Of a stretch of 7,332 nucleotides of DNA, positions 1-7,317 are shown piece after piece (position 1 is the stretch's first letter; each line of letters starts with the position of its first letter). Below the pieces are notes generated by a model. The model did not search any database. It had not been told where the DNA came from and saw nothing but the letters and a program-made list of their open reading frames with translations. Origin of the DNA: Actinomycetota bacterium (GTDB taxonomy: Bacteria; Actinomycetota; Actinomycetes; Nanopelagicales; Nanopelagicaceae); assembly GCA_009700715.1 (NCBI GenBank), contig WLLM01000035.1, positions 1 through 7,332 of the forward strand, in the 5' to 3' direction. The position numbers and the translations under genes are program-made.

Positions 1-278
1 AATTGCACGTTATATGTTGGTTGATATTGCTTAATCCACGAAAATTCCAGAGCCAGCGCTTCGAGTTCGGTAGCAACGATCGTCCAATCAACGCGGACCG
101 CTTCATTAACCATGCGGTGCGTCTTACGCGCTAGATTGGAACCAAAGTAAGTGGTTAAGCGGTTCTTTAAATTCTTCGCCTTCCCTACATATATAACTTT
201 ATCTTTGCCGTTATAGAAGCGATAAACCCCAGGTAGTTCTGGAATCTCTTTCGGACGATAACTAGCTGGATCGGCCAT
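1..278 (-). CDS. uvrC: UvrABC excinuclease subunit C, N-terminal part (cut by window start)
   Basis: UvrC is the nuclease of bacterial nucleotide excision repair: it joins the UvrB-DNA complex and cuts the damaged strand on both sides of the lesion. The first 92 codons are present, starting at an ATG read from 278; the frame is open to the window edge. They form the GIY-YIG domain, which makes the 3' incision. PGVYRF (16-21) holds Tyr19, VIYVGKAKNLKNRL (28-41) holds Tyr30 and Arg40, and LEFSWIKQYQPTYNV (77-91) holds the metal-binding Glu78 and Asn90. All expected catalytic positions are intact. The MADPASYRP start and the EFSWIK ending resemble actinobacterial UvrC. The full protein is usually about 600-680 residues, so the UVR, RNase H-like and HhH parts lie outside. 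The ATG directly follows the uvrA stop codon with no good Shine-Dalgarno at normal spacing (a GAAAAAGG tract lies about 14 nt away), so translation is probably coupled to uvrA. Confidence 0.95.
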   Translation of the reverse strand, partial: MADPASYRPKEIPELPGVYRFYNGKDKVIYVGKAKNLKNRLTTYFGSNLARKTHRMVNEAVRVDWTIVATELEALALEFSWIKQYQPTYNVQ

Positions 279-3152
279 TTACTTAACGGCAGCCTTTTTC
301 TTCGCCGGCGCACGATTGGAAGCGAGAATCTCGGCCAGGAAGTTGCCCGTGTAACTCGCTTTAACCTTTGCAACTTCTTCTGGCGTTCCCTCAGCGACGA
401 CCATGCCGCCGCGGAATCCGCCTTCAGGACCCATATCGATTACCCAGTCAGAGCATTTGATGACATCTAGGTTGTGTTCAATCACGACCACGGTATTTCC
501 AGAATCGACGAGGCGGCTAAGTACACCGAGCAATTTGCTGACATCTTCAAAGTGCAGACCTGTCGTTGGTTCATCCAAGACATAGATGGTGCGTCCAGTT
601 GAGCGACGTTGTAGTTCGGTAGCTAACTTCACGCGTTGTGCTTCACCACCTGAAAGGGTTGGCGCTGATTGGCCCAAGCGAACATATCCCAGCCCTACAT
701 CACATAACGTCTTCAAATAGCGAGCAATAGTTGGAACTGATTCGAAGAAGGTGTGGGCAATTTCGATCGGCATATCCAATACTTCGGCGATCGTTTTACC
801 TTTGTAATGAACTTCCAAAGTTTCGCGGTTGTAACGTGCGCCATGACAGACCTCGCATGGCACATATACATCAGGCAGGAAGTTCATCTCGATAGTGATC
901 GTTCCATCACCAGAACAGTTCTCGCAGCGTCCACCTTTTACGTTAAATGAGAAGCGACCTTGCTGGTATCCACGAACCTTGGCTTCAGTAGTCTCGGCAA
1001 AGAGCGCACGAACTTTGTCGAATACACCTGTGTAGGTAGCTGGATTAGAACGTGGGGTGCGACCGATTGGTGATTGATCGACGTGTACAACTTTATCCAA
1101 TTGATCTACACCAGTGACGGTGCGGTGGCGTCCCGGAACTAAGCGGGCGCCATTTAGTTTGTTGGCAAGCGTTGTATAGAGAATGTCATTTACAAGAGTT
1201 GATTTTCCAGAGCCACTTACGCCAGTAACAGATACAAAGACGCCAAGTGGGATTTCAACTTCTACATCCTTTAAGTTATTTTCCTTTGCGCCTTTGATAA
1301 CTAATTTCCGCTTTGGATCTAGCGGGCGGCGTTTTTCAGGGATTGCAATTGATTTACGGCCGGAGAGATAAGCCCCAGTAATGGATTCCTTGGAAGCGAT
1401 TAACTCTTCATATGAACCAGAGACAACGACTTTGCCTCCGTGTTCGCCGGCGCCTGGGCCAATGTCAACAATCCAGTCTGCGGTACGAATGGTTTCTTCA
1501 TCGTGTTCTACAACGATCAAGGTATTACCGAGATCGCGCAAACGGGTGAGGGTTTCGATTAAGCGACGGTTATCGCGTTGGTGCAGACCAATACTTGGCT
1601 CATCTAAAACGTAGAGAACGCCGACTAAACCTGAACCGATTTGAGTCGCCAGGCGTATGCGTTGTGCTTCGCCACCCGAAAGAGTTGCGGCAGGTCGAGC
1701 CAAAGATAGGTAATCGAGTCCAACATCGAGTAAGAAACCTAAGCGTGCATGGACTTCCTTCATGACGCGCTCTGCGATCTGTGCCTCGCGAGCGTTGAGC
1801 GAAATGCTCTTTAGGAAATCTGCGCAATCGGCGATTGAGAGTTCGCAGATCTCGGCGATGCTCTTATCCCCCACTGTTACCGATAGAACTTCGGGCTTTA
1901 AGCGTGCCCCTTTACAAACATTGCACGGGATTTGTCGCATATACGACTCGTACTTTTCACGAGAGTAATCGCTATCAGTTTCATCGTGCTTGCGGTGAAT
2001 AAAAGGAATAACGCCTTCGAACCCTGAAGAGTAATTGCGAACTCGGCCATAGCGGTTCTTGTATTTAACATGAACTTCATATTCGAAGCCATTGAGGATC
2101 GCTTCTTTCGCCTTAACCGATAATTTCTTCCAAGGGTTATCAAGCGAGAATTTAACTTCTTCGGAGAGCGCTTCGAGCAAACGTAGAAAGTATTCGGATG
2201 TGTGACCGCTAGACCAAGGAGCGATAGCACCATCGTTGATCGAAAGGTTGTCATCTGGAATGACTAACTCTTCATCTACCTCAAGCTTTGTACCGATACC
2301 TGAACATTCGGGGCAGGCACCAAACGGTGAGTTAAAAGAGAATGATCTTGGCTCAAGCTCTTCAAATGAAAGGTTGCAATCGTGGCACGCTAGGTGCTCG
2401 CTATAGGTGCGTTCTTTCTCCGCGCCTTTAGCATCTACGAAATCTAGAAGTACGATTCCGGACGCAAGGCGAAGCGCAGTTTCAATCGAGTCGGTAAGAC
2501 GTGATTTGGATTCGGCCTTGGCGGTTAATCGATCAACGACAACTTCAATGGTGTGTTTTTCTTGCTTCTTAAGCTTTGGCGGTTCGGAGAGCGAGATCGT
2601 TTCGCCATCCACGCGCGCACGTGAATAACCTTGGGTTACTAACTCGGCGAAGAGATCAACGAATTCGCCTTTTCGTTCGCGGATAACAGGTGCCAAGACT
2701 TGGAACTTGGTTGTTGCCGGCATTGTAAGAATCTGATCAACGATTTGCTGTGGGCTCTGGCGCGATACTGCTTGGCCACATTTTGGACAGTGTGGGCGAC
2801 CAGCGCGGGCGAAGAGCAGACGCAGGTAGTCGTAAACCTCGGTAATCGTTCCAACGGTGGAACGCGGGTTTCGGTTTGTTGATTTCTGATCAATAGAGAC
2901 GGCAGGTGATAAACCTTCGATGAAATCAACATCTGGTTTATCCATTTGACCCAAGAATTGACGGGCATAGGCTGAAAGAGATTCGACGTAACGACGTTGA
3001 CCTTCAGCGAAGATGGTGTCGAAGGCCAAGCTTGATTTACCAGAACCAGATAGACCTGTGAAAACAATTAGCGATTCGCGCGGAAGCTCAATCGAAACAT
3101 TCTTTAAGTTGTGCTCGCGGGCACCGCGCACGATTAATTTATCGATGCTCAC
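279..3152 (-). CDS. uvrA: UvrABC excinuclease subunit A, DNA damage sensor ATPase
   Basis: UvrA is the dimeric ABC-type ATPase that scans DNA for distortions in nucleotide excision repair, recruits UvrB and then leaves. The 957-residue product has normal length and is unbroken. Nucleotide site I: Walker A GLSGSGKS (33-40), signature LSGGE (491-495), Walker B YVLDEP with Asp517/Glu518. Site II: Walker A GVSGSGKS (644-651), signature LSGGE (833-837), Walker B YVLDEP with Asp860/Glu861. Two four-cysteine zinc modules are visible: Cys256/259/280/283 and Cys743/746/766/769. CxxC pairs at 122/125 and 410/413 may make a third zinc site, as in Gram-positive UvrA. Residues around 130-250 should be the UvrB-binding region and about 290-400 the insertion domain. 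The tail is Lys/Ala-rich ([10 protein letters not shown]). The start is GTG, immediately after the uvrB TAA; it gives the family N-terminus ([14 protein letters not shown]), and a purine-rich GAGGCGGGA inside the uvrB end can serve as ribosome binding site. It is the third gene of the coaE-uvrB-uvrA-uvrC block. Confidence 0.98.
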   Translation of the reverse strand: MSIDKLIVRGAREHNLKNVSIELPRESLIVFTGLSGSGKSSLAFDTIFAEGQRRYVESLSAYARQFLGQMDKPDVDFIEGLSPAVSIDQKSTNRNPRSTVGTITEVYDYLRLLFARAGRPHCPKCGQAVSRQSPQQIVDQILTMPATTKFQVLAPVIRERKGEFVDLFAELVTQGYSRARVDGETISLSEPPKLKKQEKHTIEVVVDRLTAKAESKSRLTDSIETALRLASGIVLLDFVDAKGAEKERTYSEHLACHDCNLSFEELEPRSFSFNSPFGACPECSGIGTKLEVDEELVIPDDNLSINDGAIAPWSSGHTSEYFLRLLEALSEEVKFSLDNPWKKLSVKAKEAILNGFEYEVHVKYKNRYGRVRNYSSGFEGVIPFIHRKHDETDSDYSREKYESYMRQIPCNVCKGARLKPEVLSVTVGDKSIAEICELSIADCADFLKSISLNAREAQIAERVMKEVHARLGFLLDVGLDYLSLARPAATLSGGEAQRIRLATQIGSGLVGVLYVLDEPSIGLHQRDNRRLIETLTRLRDLGNTLIVVEHDEETIRTADWIVDIGPGAGEHGGKVVVSGSYEELIASKESITGAYLSGRKSIAIPEKRRPLDPKRKLVIKGAKENNLKDVEVEIPLGVFVSVTGVSGSGKSTLVNDILYTTLANKLNGARLVPGRHRTVTGVDQLDKVVHVDQSPIGRTPRSNPATYTGVFDKVRALFAETTEAKVRGYQQGRFSFNVKGGRCENCSGDGTITIEMNFLPDVYVPCEVCHGARYNRETLEVHYKGKTIAEVLDMPIEIAHTFFESVPTIARYLKTLCDVGLGYVRLGQSAPTLSGGEAQRVKLATELQRRSTGRTIYVLDEPTTGLHFEDVSKLLGVLSRLVDSGNTVVVIEHNLDVIKCSDWVIDMGPEGGFRGGMVVAEGTPEEVAKVKASYTGNFLAEILASNRAPAKKKAAVK

Positions 3153-5246
3153 TTAAATTCCCGCCTCATCCATTCCGCGGAGCTCTTTCTTGAGCTCTCT
3201 AATCTCATCACGCAATCTCGCTGCGAGTTCGAACTGTAGGTCGCCAGCTGCGCTGCGCATCTGTTCGGTGAGCGAGCCTATCAAGGCAAGTAGTTCTTGG
3301 CGCGGTAGGGAGATAACGGTGCGGGCGTTGAATCCAATATCCAGTACAGATGTAGAGCCCTTTGACTTGCCTGATGATTTACGAGCCGCCATAAGTTCAT
3401 CGGTGTCATCGCTCTCACGCGCAATGGTGTCTGTAATGTCGGCGATCTTCTTGCGTAGTGGTTGCGGATCTACGCCACGTTCGAGGTTATAAGCGACTTG
3501 CTTTGCGCGACGACGGTTAGTTTCATCGATTGCTTGGGCCATAGATTTAGTGATGTTGTCAGCGTACATATGCACTTCACCTGAAACATTTCGTGCCGCG
3601 CGACCGATTGTTTGAATGAGCGATGTTGCAGAACGCAAGAAGCCTTCTTTATCGGCATCCAAAATGGCGACAAGTGAAACCTCGGGTAGATCAAGACCTT
3701 CGCGGAGCAAGTTGATGCCGATCAAAACATCGTATTCGCCGGAGCGGAGTTCACGCAGCAGCTCGACTCTTCGCAAGGTATCTACCTCAGAGTGCAGATA
3801 ACGCACGCGGACTCCGCGCTCTTGCAGGTAATCAGTAAGATCTTCGGACATCTTCTTCGTCAAAGTTGTAACAAGTACACGTTCATTCTTCGCGGCACGG
3901 ATATTGATCTCGTTAAGCAAATCATCGATCTGACCCTTAATTGGTTTGATGATGATCGCAGGATCTACTAGTCCAGTTGGGCGAATTACTTGTTCAACAA
4001 CGTCTCCCCCCACTTTCTCCATCTCGTACTTGCCTGGAGTTGCCGAAAGGTAAACCGTTTGACCAACACGTTCTAAGAATTCTGGCCAGCGAAGTGGGCG
4101 GTTATCTAGAGCGCTGGGAAGTCGGAAACCGTGCTCTACCAAGGTGCGCTTACGTGAAGCATCGCCTTCGTACATTGCACCGATTTGTGGAACGGTTACG
4201 TGGCTTTCATCGATTACTACCAAGAAATCTTCCGGAAAATAATCCAGCAGGCAGTTAGGGGCCGATCCAGGATCGCGACCATCTAGATGACGAGAATAGT
4301 TTTCAATTCCAGAACAGAAGCCGAGCTGCTGCATCATCTCTAGATCAAAGGTTGTGCGCATGCGAAGTCGTTGCGCCTCAAGAAGTTTGCCCTGCTTTTC
4401 AAAGAGATTTAATTGAATCTGTAATTCATCTTCAATATCACCCATGGCGCGCTTCAATGTTTCGGGGCCAGCCGCATAATGAGTTGCCGGGAAGATATAA
4501 ATCTCAGTCTCATCACGAATAATCTCGCCGGTAAGCGGATGAAGAGTCATGATCTTTTCGATCTCATCGCCGAACATTTCAATGCGGATCGCGAGCTCTT
4601 CATACATTGGAATGATTTCAATGGTGTCACCGCGAACTCGGAAAGTGCCACGTTCGAAAGCCATATCATTTCGTGAATACTGCACATCAACGAATCTGCG
4701 CAGAAGTTGGTTGCGTTCGATCTCATCACCAACTTTGAGGCGGATCATGCGATCGATGTACTCCTGCGGAGTACCAAGGCCATAGATACAAGAAACCGTG
4801 GCAACCACGATGACATCGCGCCGGGTCAGCAACGAGTTTGTCGCCGAATGTCGCAATCTTTCGACTTCATCGTTAACGCTTGAATCTTTTTCGATAAAGG
4901 TGTCGGTCTGTGGAACATAAGCTTCTGGTTGGTAATAGTCGTAATAAGAAACAAAATATTCAACTGCGTTATTGGGCAAGAGTTCGCGGAACTCGTTAGC
5001 GAGTTGAGCGGCCAACGTTTTATTCGGTGCTAGAACCAGAGTCGGACGTTGCAGACGTTCAATCAACCAAGCGGTAGTCGCAGACTTTCCAGTACCTGTT
5101 GCACCGAGCAAGACCACATCTTTTTCGCCAGCGTTGATACGACTTACGATCTCTTCAATCGCTTGCGGCTGATCTCCCGCTGGCACATAATCGCTGATTA
5201 CCTGGAAGGGGTGAACCTTTCGCTGGAGATCAGAGATTGGGCGCAT
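3153..5246 (-). CDS. uvrB: UvrABC excinuclease subunit B, damage-verifying helicase-like ATPase
   Basis: UvrB takes the damaged site from UvrA, checks the lesion by threading one strand behind its beta-hairpin, and then recruits UvrC. The 697-residue product is complete. Visible in order: Q-motif-like AGDQPQAI (23-30); Walker A GATGTGKS (48-55); the aromatic beta-hairpin about 97-128 ([21 protein letters not shown]), with Tyr101, 102, 104 and 105 in place; Walker B DESH (346-349); motif III SATPG (401-405); helicase motif V around [12 protein letters not shown] (511-522); motif [11 protein letters not shown] (545-553); a Ser/Lys-rich linker about 615-632; and a C-terminal UVR domain about 650-690 for UvrC contact. 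Length and the GMDEAG C-terminus match actinobacterial UvrB. The ATG lies 9 nt after the coaE stop. A TAGG overlapping that stop gives a Shine-Dalgarno core 8 nt upstream, so coupling with coaE is likely. The TAA stop abuts the uvrA GTG. No missing motif or frameshift is seen. Confidence 0.98.
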   Translation of the reverse strand: MRPISDLQRKVHPFQVISDYVPAGDQPQAIEEIVSRINAGEKDVVLLGATGTGKSATTAWLIERLQRPTLVLAPNKTLAAQLANEFRELLPNNAVEYFVSYYDYYQPEAYVPQTDTFIEKDSSVNDEVERLRHSATNSLLTRRDVIVVATVSCIYGLGTPQEYIDRMIRLKVGDEIERNQLLRRFVDVQYSRNDMAFERGTFRVRGDTIEIIPMYEELAIRIEMFGDEIEKIMTLHPLTGEIIRDETEIYIFPATHYAAGPETLKRAMGDIEDELQIQLNLFEKQGKLLEAQRLRMRTTFDLEMMQQLGFCSGIENYSRHLDGRDPGSAPNCLLDYFPEDFLVVIDESHVTVPQIGAMYEGDASRKRTLVEHGFRLPSALDNRPLRWPEFLERVGQTVYLSATPGKYEMEKVGGDVVEQVIRPTGLVDPAIIIKPIKGQIDDLLNEINIRAAKNERVLVTTLTKKMSEDLTDYLQERGVRVRYLHSEVDTLRRVELLRELRSGEYDVLIGINLLREGLDLPEVSLVAILDADKEGFLRSATSLIQTIGRAARNVSGEVHMYADNITKSMAQAIDETNRRRAKQVAYNLERGVDPQPLRKKIADITDTIARESDDTDELMAARKSSGKSKGSTSVLDIGFNARTVISLPRQELLALIGSLTEQMRSAAGDLQFELAARLRDEIRELKKELRGMDEAGI

Positions 5247-5254
5247 TTTCCTAG

Positions 5255-5257
5255 CCT
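5255..5257 (-). promoter_or_regulatory. Ribosome binding site of uvrB overlapping the coaE stop codon
   Basis: Read on the minus strand, the coaE stop TAG runs into a G to give TAGG; its AGG core is followed by CTAGGAAA and then the uvrB ATG, a spacing of 8 nt. A second AGG sits only 3 nt from the ATG and is too close to be optimal. The overlap of stop codon and ribosome binding site supports the ATG at 5246 and suggests translational coupling between coaE and uvrB. The motif is short, so the call is moderate. Confidence 0.5.
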
Positions 5258-5846
5258 ACTTTGAAAGGCGCTGGAGTTCCTCCCAGAGGTTTTCCACTTT
5301 GCGCAGCAATTGATCTTCATCGCCGCTATTTTCAAGTACATGGGTAGCAACTGCTTCTCGCTCAGTCGGCGAGGCTTGCGCTGCAAGGCGAGATTCGATT
5401 TCAGAGATAAACATCCCGCGCTTTAAAAGCCGATCTTTGCGAATTTCTAAATCCGCTTCAACGGTGATTATCTGATCAAAATTCTTGGCGGCGCCGGTTT
5501 CAACTAGTAGTGGGATTTCGTAGATAAGGATTTCATCGGAGGCCAGATCTGCGACAACTTCTAAGAAGAGTTCGCGAACACGTGGATGAATGATCGCCTC
5601 TAGATCAGCTTTTGCCGCTTTATCTTTAAAGACAATTTCACCGAGTGCTTTTCGGTCGACATCGCCATTGCGCAAGATGCTCTCGCCAAATCGCGTGACT
5701 ACTTCGTCAAAACCATCTGAACCTCGCTCAATTGCAATTCGCGACAATTGATCAGCATCGACTACTCGCGCACCAAGTTCTGAGAAGTATTGCGCAACAA
5801 GAGATTTACCAGCGCCAATTCCTCCGGTGAGTGCGACGACCAACAT
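5256..5846 (-). CDS. coaE: Dephospho-CoA kinase
   Basis: CoaE performs the last step of coenzyme A synthesis in the cytoplasm: ATP-dependent phosphorylation of the ribose 3'-OH of dephospho-CoA. The 196-residue product has the usual size for a stand-alone CoaE, unlike the mycobacterial protein, which carries an extra C-terminal domain. The P-loop is LTGGIGAGKS (6-15, Lys14). VVDADQLSR (28-36) contains Asp30/Asp32 of the family DAD motif, thought to hold the catalytic base. Further family motifs are IIHPRVR (85-91), YEIPLLVE (109-116) and the lid region RKDRLLKRG (136-144) followed by SRLAAQ (152-157). The start is ATG; no other start keeps the P-loop at its normal distance from the N-terminus. 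The upstream ribosome binding site is weak (GAG 8 nt away, or AAAGG 13 nt away), and a TAnnnT element close to the ATG raises the option of a leaderless message. It is the first gene after the rpsA terminator and so probably heads the operon containing uvrB, uvrA and uvrC. Confidence 0.96.
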   Translation of the reverse strand: MLVVALTGGIGAGKSLVAQYFSELGARVVDADQLSRIAIERGSDGFDEVVTRFGESILRNGDVDRKALGEIVFKDKAAKADLEAIIHPRVRELFLEVVADLASDEILIYEIPLLVETGAAKNFDQIITVEADLEIRKDRLLKRGMFISEIESRLAAQASPTEREAVATHVLENSGDEDQLLRKVENLWEELQRLSK

Positions 5847-5853
5847 GGTTCAG

Positions 5854-5859
5854 ACTCTA
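5854..5859 (-). promoter_or_regulatory. Candidate -10 element of the coaE-uvrB-uvrA-uvrC operon
   Basis: On the minus strand TAGAGT fits the actinobacterial TAnnnT -10 pattern and ends 7 nt before the coaE ATG, which would put transcription start at or within a base of the start codon. No TTGACA-like -35 is seen: the sequence at 17-18 nt spacing is TATCCC or ATATCC, right against the terminator stem. A six-base match with three fixed positions is common by chance, so this is a candidate only. It is favoured because a terminator lies directly upstream and the operon needs a promoter in the 83-nt gap. Confidence 0.3.
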
Positions 5860-5881
5860 CCTTTCACATCCAGATTGGGAT

Positions 5882-5919
5882 ATGAAAAAAGGCCCACCCG
5901 AAGGTGAGCCCTTTTTCAT
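5882..5919 (-). terminator. Rho-independent terminator of rpsA
   Basis: Read on the minus strand, a 17-bp stem encloses the tetraloop UUCG closed by a C-G pair, the extra-stable cUUCGg loop. The GC core pairs 5903-5910 with 5891-5898, and A-runs (5912-5916) pair with T-runs (5885-5889). The T-run of six on the 3' side supplies the U-tract. The stem starts about 10 nt after the rpsA stop. On the minus strand two positions are G-U wobbles (5907/5894 and 5911/5890); on the plus strand the same positions become A-C mismatches. The hairpin is therefore built for minus-strand transcription and ends the rpsA message before coaE. Confidence 0.9.
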
Positions 5920-5929
5920 TATCTACTAA

Positions 5930-7285
5930 TTATTCAGCAGCTGCTTCTTCAGCAACAGGAGCTGCAGCATCTGCTGCCTTGGCTTCTGCCTTCTGCTTCT
6001 TGTGCGCTAGGAAGCGTGTTTGCGCCTCCTGGTATTGACGTTCCCATTCTTCGCGTTGAGCATCGAAGCCTGGCTTCCATTCCTGAGTATCAGGATCGAA
6101 ACCTTCTGGGTAGATGAAGTTGCCTTCTGCGTCATAGCGAGCGGCCATTCCGTACTGAGTTGGATCAAACGCTTCGATCTCAACTTCATGTCCTTCATTG
6201 GCTTGCTTAAGAGATAGTGAGATGCGGCGACGCTCAAGATCGATATCGATGATCTTTACGAAGAGTTCGTCATCTACAGCAACAACCTGCTCTGGAATCT
6301 CAACGTGGCGTTCTGCCAACTCTGAGATGTGAACAAGGCCTTCAATTCCTTCGTGAACACGAATGAATGCACCGAATGGAACAAGCTTTGTTACTACGCC
6401 CGGAACAACCTGATTGATTGTGTGGGTGCGAGCAAATGCTTGCCATGGATCTTCTTGAGTTGCCTTAAGAGAGAGTGAAACACGCTCGCGCTCGAAATCA
6501 ACTTCGAGAACTTCTACGGTTACTTCATCGCCAACTTCAACAACTTCACCTGGGTGATCAATGTGCTTCCAAGAAAGCTCTGAGACGTGAACAAGACCAT
6601 CAACGCCACCAAGGTCAACGAACGCACCGAAGTTTACGATTGATGAAATTACGCCAGTACGAACTTGACCCTTTTGGAGCTGGTTCAAGAATGTTGTGCG
6701 TGATTCAGACTGTGTCTGCTCAAGGAATGCGCGACGTGAAAGAACTACGTTATTGCGGTTCTTATCAAGTTCGATGATGCGAGCCTCAACTTCCTTACCA
6801 ATGTAAGGAGTGAGATCGCGTACACGACGCATTTCAACGAGTGATGCTGGCAAGAAGCCACGTAGACCGATATCGACGATCAAGCCGCCCTTAACAACTT
6901 CAATAACTGTTCCAACGACAACTTCGTCGCGTTCTTTCTTGCCTTCGATTTCGCCCCAGGCGCGCTCGTACTGTGCGCGCTTCTTAGAGAGAATTGTGCG
7001 GCCTTCTTTATCTTCCTTTTGGAGAACGAGCGCTTCAATGCGGTCGCCGACCTTAACAATGTCATTTGGATCTGCATCGTGGCGGATTGAGAGTTCGCGT
7101 GAAGGAATTACGCCTTCTGTCTTGTAACCAATATCAAGAAGAACTTCTTCGCGATCTACTTGGACTACTGTTCCGACGACTAAATCGCCGTCATTGAAAT
7201 TTCTGATTGTGCCTTCGATTGCTGCAAGGAAATCTGCTGCTGATCCGATGTCGTTAACTGCTACGACTGGTGATGATGTGCTCAA
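5930..7285 (-). CDS. rpsA: 30S ribosomal protein S1
   Basis: S1 is an RNA-binding protein of the small ribosomal subunit that helps bring mRNA to the ribosome. The 451-residue product has four S1 (OB-fold) domains at about 33-102, 120-186, 207-275 and 292-361, as in actinobacterial S1 rather than the six of E. coli. Domains 3 and 4 have the canonical NFGAFVDLGGVDGLVHVSEL (218-237) and PFGAFIRVHEGIEGLVHISE (303-322) patterns. After them come the family stretch DPTQYGMAARYDAEGNFIYPEGFD (374-397), a Trp/Glu/Gln-rich helix (402-430) and an Ala/Glu/Lys-rich low-complexity tail. The start is TTG: it yields MSTSSPVVAVNDIG, matching the N-terminus of relatives, and the next Met is residue 152, so no ATG can replace it. 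GGAG lies 4 nt upstream. A strong terminator follows the stop, so rpsA is probably its own unit or the end of an upstream one. The tail is shorter than in M. tuberculosis (about 481 residues, from memory). Confidence 0.97.
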   Translation of the reverse strand: MSTSSPVVAVNDIGSAADFLAAIEGTIRNFNDGDLVVGTVVQVDREEVLLDIGYKTEGVIPSRELSIRHDADPNDIVKVGDRIEALVLQKEDKEGRTILSKKRAQYERAWGEIEGKKERDEVVVGTVIEVVKGGLIVDIGLRGFLPASLVEMRRVRDLTPYIGKEVEARIIELDKNRNNVVLSRRAFLEQTQSESRTTFLNQLQKGQVRTGVISSIVNFGAFVDLGGVDGLVHVSELSWKHIDHPGEVVEVGDEVTVEVLEVDFERERVSLSLKATQEDPWQAFARTHTINQVVPGVVTKLVPFGAFIRVHEGIEGLVHISELAERHVEIPEQVVAVDDELFVKIIDIDLERRRISLSLKQANEGHEVEIEAFDPTQYGMAARYDAEGNFIYPEGFDPDTQEWKPGFDAQREEWERQYQEAQTRFLAHKKQKAEAKAADAAAPVAEEAAAE

Positions 7286-7289
7286 GTTG

Positions 7290-7293
7290 CTCC
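7290..7293 (-). promoter_or_regulatory. Ribosome binding site of rpsA (supports a TTG start)
   Basis: Minus-strand GGAG, part of TACGGAGCAAC, precedes the TTG by 4 nt. The spacing is a little short but workable. With no ATG or GTG near the homologous N-terminus, this site is the main local support for a TTG start. Confidence 0.6.
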
Positions 7294-7317
7294 GTAGGGA
7301 TAGAAAGTAATAGGACT

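Noticed and set aside
1898..3067. Open frames of 118 and 142 codons on the minus strand inside uvrA
   Set aside because: They lie wholly within uvrA in another frame, show no recognisable motif, and have no spacing or context of their own. uvrA is intact with all ABC and zinc motifs, so these are shadow frames.
3190..4258. Plus-strand open frames of 93-100 codons antisense to uvrB
   Set aside because: Their translations are Ser/Arg/Leu-rich with no domain, and they exist because the uvrB reading frame suppresses stops on the other strand.
5256..5272. Small inverted repeat CTTT-G-AAAG near the coaE/uvrB junction
   Set aside because: Four-base arms with a one-base loop cannot form a stable hairpin, and it lies within the coaE coding end.
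6475..7127. Plus-strand open frames of 100 and 105 codons antisense to rpsA
   Set aside because: They are antisense to a strongly conserved gene, have low-complexity Arg/Ser-rich translations typical of reverse-frame shadows, and show no known motif.
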